Source: Microbacterium sp. LWO12-1.2
GTDB taxonomy: Bacteria; Actinomycetota; Actinomycetes; Actinomycetales; Microbacteriaceae
NCBI RefSeq assembly: GCF_040675875.1
Contig: NZ_JBEGII010000001.1
Location: 3,658,001 to 3,722,000, forward strand
Length of the DNA: 64,000 nucleotides
Direction: 5' to 3'
The stretch's first letter is position 1. Each line of letters begins with the position of its first letter. The position numbers and the translations under genes are program-made. Under the pieces are notes generated by a model. The model was not told the DNA's origin and searched no databases. It saw only the letters and a list, made by a program, of their open reading frames with translations. This document shows positions 61,774-64,000 of the stretch, piece by piece.

Positions 61774-63285
61774 ATGTGCGGCATCGTCGGAATGGTGGGG
61801 ACAGCCCCGGTCAACCAGGACATCTACGACGCACTCCTGCTGCTGCAGCATCGCGGCCAGGATGCGACGGGCATCGCGACGGCGGAGTCGAACGGGGTGA
61901 TGCACAACGCCAAGGCGCAGGGCATGGTCCGCGAAGCGTTCCGCACCCGCGACATGCGCGCGCTGCTCGGCAACGTCGGTCTCGGCCACGTGCGCTACGC
62001 CACCAAGGGCACCGCCTCCAATGAGGAGGAGATGCAGCCGTTCTACGTGAACGCGCCCTACGGCATCATCCTCATCCACAACGGCAACCTCACCAACACG
62101 CGTGAGCTCACGGCGGAGATGGCGCAGCGCGACCGTCGCCACCTGAACTCCTCCAGCGACACCGAACTGCTGCTGAACGTGCTCGCCGGGGAGCTGCAGA
62201 ACACCACCTCGGCGGTCGATCTCGACCCCGAGCGTGTGTTCGAAGCGGTCGAGCGCACGCATGAGCGCATCGAGGGTGCCTACGCCGTGATCGCCGTGAT
62301 CGCCGGCTACGGTCTGCTCGCATTCCGCGATCCTTTCGGCATCCGTCCGCTGATCCTCGGTCACCGCAAGAGCCGCGGCGACGCTTCGACAGGCTCAGCG
62401 ACCCAATCGGGTGATGGCTCAGCGGCGCAGCCCGGTGACGAGTGGGTCGTCGCGAGCGAGTCGCTCGTGCTCGAGAACGGCGACTACGAGGTCGTGCGCG
62501 AGATCGAGCCCGGTGAGGCCGTGTTCATCACGAACGACGGAGAGCTGTACTCCCGGCAGTGCGCCATCGAGACGACCCTCGCGCCGTGCGCGTTCGAGTA
62601 CGTCTACCTCGCGCGTCCCGACTCCGTCATGAACGGCATCTCGGTGTACGAATCGCGTCTGCGCATGGGTGACCGTCTCGCCGACACGATCGCGAAGCAC
62701 GTGCCGATGGACAAGATCGACGTCGTCATGCCGATCCCCGACTCCTCGCGCCCCGCCGCGATGGAGGTCGCCCGCAAGCTCGGCATCGAGTACCGCGAGG
62801 GCTTCTACAAGAACCGCTACGTCGGCCGCACCTTCATCATGCCCGGCCAGGCGGTGCGCAAGAAGAGCGTGCGCCAGAAGTTGAACGCGATGTCGACGGA
62901 GTTCCGCGGCAAGAACGTCCTGCTCATCGACGACTCGATCGTGCGCGGCACGACGTCGAAGGAGATCATCCAGATGGCCCGGGATGCCGGTGCCACCTCG
63001 GTCACCTTCGCTTCCGCGGCGCCGCCCGTGCGTCACCCGCACGTCTACGGCATCAACATGCCCTCGCGCCAGGAGCTCATCGCCCACGGGCGGACGATCC
63101 CCGAGATCGCCGAGGAGCTCGGCTGCGACCACCTCGTGTACCAGGAGGTCGACGACCTCAAGGCTGCCATCACCGAGGGGACGGCCATCACCGACCTCGA
63201 CATGAGCTGCTTCGATGGCCGTTATGTCACCGGCACGGTCTCCGACGAGTACCTCGCGTGGGTGGAGGGGACTCAGACCTCCTAG
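61774..63285 (+). CDS. purF: Amidophosphoribosyltransferase
   Basis: First committed enzyme of purine synthesis, 503 residues; makes phosphoribosylamine from PRPP and glutamine. The N-terminal Ntn glutaminase begins 'MCGIVGMVG', with Cys2 as nucleophile and no propeptide. The PRPP loop is 'VLLIDDSIVRGTTS' near residue 390. An insert at residues about 204-225 ('ASTGSATQSGDGSAAQPGD') falls between 'HRKSRGD' and 'EWVVASESL' and is coded by a family A repeat. It starts 6 bases after purM and overlaps the MFS gene by one base. Confidence 0.97.
   Translation: MCGIVGMVGTAPVNQDIYDALLLLQHRGQDATGIATAESNGVMHNAKAQGMVREAFRTRDMRALLGNVGLGHVRYATKGTASNEEEMQPFYVNAPYGIILIHNGNLTNTRELTAEMAQRDRRHLNSSSDTELLLNVLAGELQNTTSAVDLDPERVFEAVERTHERIEGAYAVIAVIAGYGLLAFRDPFGIRPLILGHRKSRGDASTGSATQSGDGSAAQPGDEWVVASESLVLENGDYEVVREIEPGEAVFITNDGELYSRQCAIETTLAPCAFEYVYLARPDSVMNGISVYESRLRMGDRLADTIAKHVPMDKIDVVMPIPDSSRPAAMEVARKLGIEYREGFYKNRYVGRTFIMPGQAVRKKSVRQKLNAMSTEFRGKNVLLIDDSIVRGTTSKEIIQMARDAGATSVTFASAAPPVRHPHVYGINMPSRQELIAHGRTIPEIAEELGCDHLVYQEVDDLKAAITEGTAITDLDMSCFDGRYVTGTVSDEYLAWVEGTQTS
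62383..62437 (+). repeat. Family A repeat in frame inside purF
   Basis: GCTTCGACAGGCTCAGCGAC at 62383 is an intact family A core. The following part (GGCTCAGC at 62416, CCCGGTGAC near 62431) resembles the same region of the cebE-cebF copy. Flanks GGCGAC and GGTGAC look like a short imperfect target duplication. Confidence 0.85.
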
Positions 63286-64000
63286 TGTCTGGGTCGCTGA
63301 ACTCGTCGGAGGACAGGCCGCTCTGGCAGGGCCGGGCGCTCGCCCTGATCGGAATCGTGCTGGTCGCGTTCTCGCTGCGATCGGCCGTCGCCTCCCTGTC
63401 CCCGGTCATCGACCACGTCGCTGTCGACTTTCCGCTCTCCCCCGTGGTCGTCGGTCTGATCGGCGCGGCGCCGCCGGTGTGCTTCGCGATCTTCGGCCTG
63501 GTCACTCCGCTGTTCGAGCGGCGGTTCGGGCTGGAGCGGGTCGCGGTCACTGCGATCGCACTGATGGCGCTCGGCATGCTGCTGCGCGGCTTCGCGTCCG
63601 ACTCTTCGACTCTGCTGGCGGCGACGGTCGTCGTCTTCGCCGGCGTCGGTTCGGGCAACGTGCTGCTCCCGCCTCTCGTGAAGAAGTACTTCCCCGACCG
63701 CCTCGGCATCATGATGACGGTCTACTCGACCACCTTGGCCGTCTCCACCTTCCTGCCCCCGCTGGTCGCGGTGCCGGTCGCCGACTCGCTCGGCTGGCGC
63801 GTATCCCTGGGCATGTGGGGGGTGTTCGCGGCGATCGCCCTGGTGCCGTGGCTGACGCTGCTGATCCGTGAACGCTCCGGCGGCACGGCAGCGGTGTCGA
63901 CCGAGGAGTACGTGCTGGATCCGACCGACGGCGTGCACGATGTGCAGGATGCCGTGGCCGTCGCGACCGGTCCGATCTCGACCGTGCCCGCGAACCCGCG
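63285..64000 (+). CDS. MFS transporter, CynX/NimT type (partial)
   Basis: The GTG start shares a base with the purF stop (TAGTG). About 238 residues are seen before the window ends. 'LIGIVLVAFSLRSAVASLSPVIDHV', 'GLIGAAPPVCFAIFGLVTPLFERRFGLERV' and 'GSGNVLLPPLVKKYFPDRLGIMMTVYST' are the wording of CynX-like permeases, often called cyanate or 2-nitroimidazole transporters. Coupling to purF might only reflect operon packing. C-terminal half lies outside. Confidence 0.85.
   Translation, partial: MSGSLNSSEDRPLWQGRALALIGIVLVAFSLRSAVASLSPVIDHVAVDFPLSPVVVGLIGAAPPVCFAIFGLVTPLFERRFGLERVAVTAIALMALGMLLRGFASDSSTLLAATVVVFAGVGSGNVLLPPLVKKYFPDRLGIMMTVYSTTLAVSTFLPPLVAVPVADSLGWRVSLGMWGVFAAIALVPWLTLLIRERSGGTAAVSTEEYVLDPTDGVHDVQDAVAVATGPISTVPANP

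Overview
The window reads as chromosome of a high-GC actinobacterium of the Microbacteriaceae, most like Microbacterium. This is inferred from protein resemblance, the purS/purQ arrangement, an FdxA/FprA pair, an HtaA/HmuTUV heme system with DtxR-type iron boxes, CebR-type operators, and many promoters placed so that transcripts would start on the start codon. I see no tRNA, rRNA, CRISPR array, phage or insertion sequence. Both ends cut genes: a binding protein at the left and an MFS transporter at the right.

Layout. 1-6892: a Dpp/Opp-type ABC importer with a GH3 beta-glucosidase. 6992-10395: soxR divergent from fdxA, fprA, a flavin reductase and sodA, with a SoxR box between. 10429-12512: KtrAB potassium uptake. 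12664-16430: an O-acetylhomoserine sulfhydrylase-like enzyme, an HxlR regulator divergent from an MFS pump, and a membrane protein antisense to the pump's tail. 16471-19267: LacI regulator and GH13 alpha-glucosidase. 19361-29245: ROK regulator divergent from a CUT1 sugar importer, a large Tat-exported GH42-like protein, a nucleoside-hydrolase-like protein and a Gfo/Idh dehydrogenase. 29303-31127: a DUF1761 protein and a secreted barrel-like protein. 31150-32897: purQ, purS, apt. 33182-39084: a cellobiose-type operon (cebEFG, GH1 beta-glucosidase, CebR-like regulator) with two perfect operators. 39340-51637: TetR, a nucleobase permease, purC, purD, acetyltransferases, an MFS pump, a fused amino-acid importer, Nudix, a lipoprotein and an SCP-like protein. 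51644-59362: the iron/heme locus, hmuTUV facing a 1530-residue HtaA-like surface protein. 59607-64000: two small conserved genes, purM, purF and a CynX-like MFS gene.

Three sugar loci pair an importer or a regulator with a glycosidase. De novo and salvage purine genes (purQ, purS, apt, purC, purD, purM, purF) are spread over the right half. The SoxR operon joins electron carriers with superoxide dismutase. The heme locus joins a surface heme-binding protein to a heme importer under probable iron control.

The least ordinary features are: (1) at least five families of fold-back inverted repeats in intergenic DNA, one of which (family A, core TTCGACAGGCTCAG) also lies in frame inside purF and, degenerate, inside purM; (2) a strict promoter pattern, a -10 hexamer 6-7 bases before the start codon of fifteen genes; (3) the HtaA-like protein with about seven N-terminal repeat modules and a DPGT linker; (4) the ROK/CUT1/GH42-like/nucleoside-hydrolase-like/Gfo-Idh locus, whose substrate is not obvious. 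No search was run; all calls come from reading the sequence.
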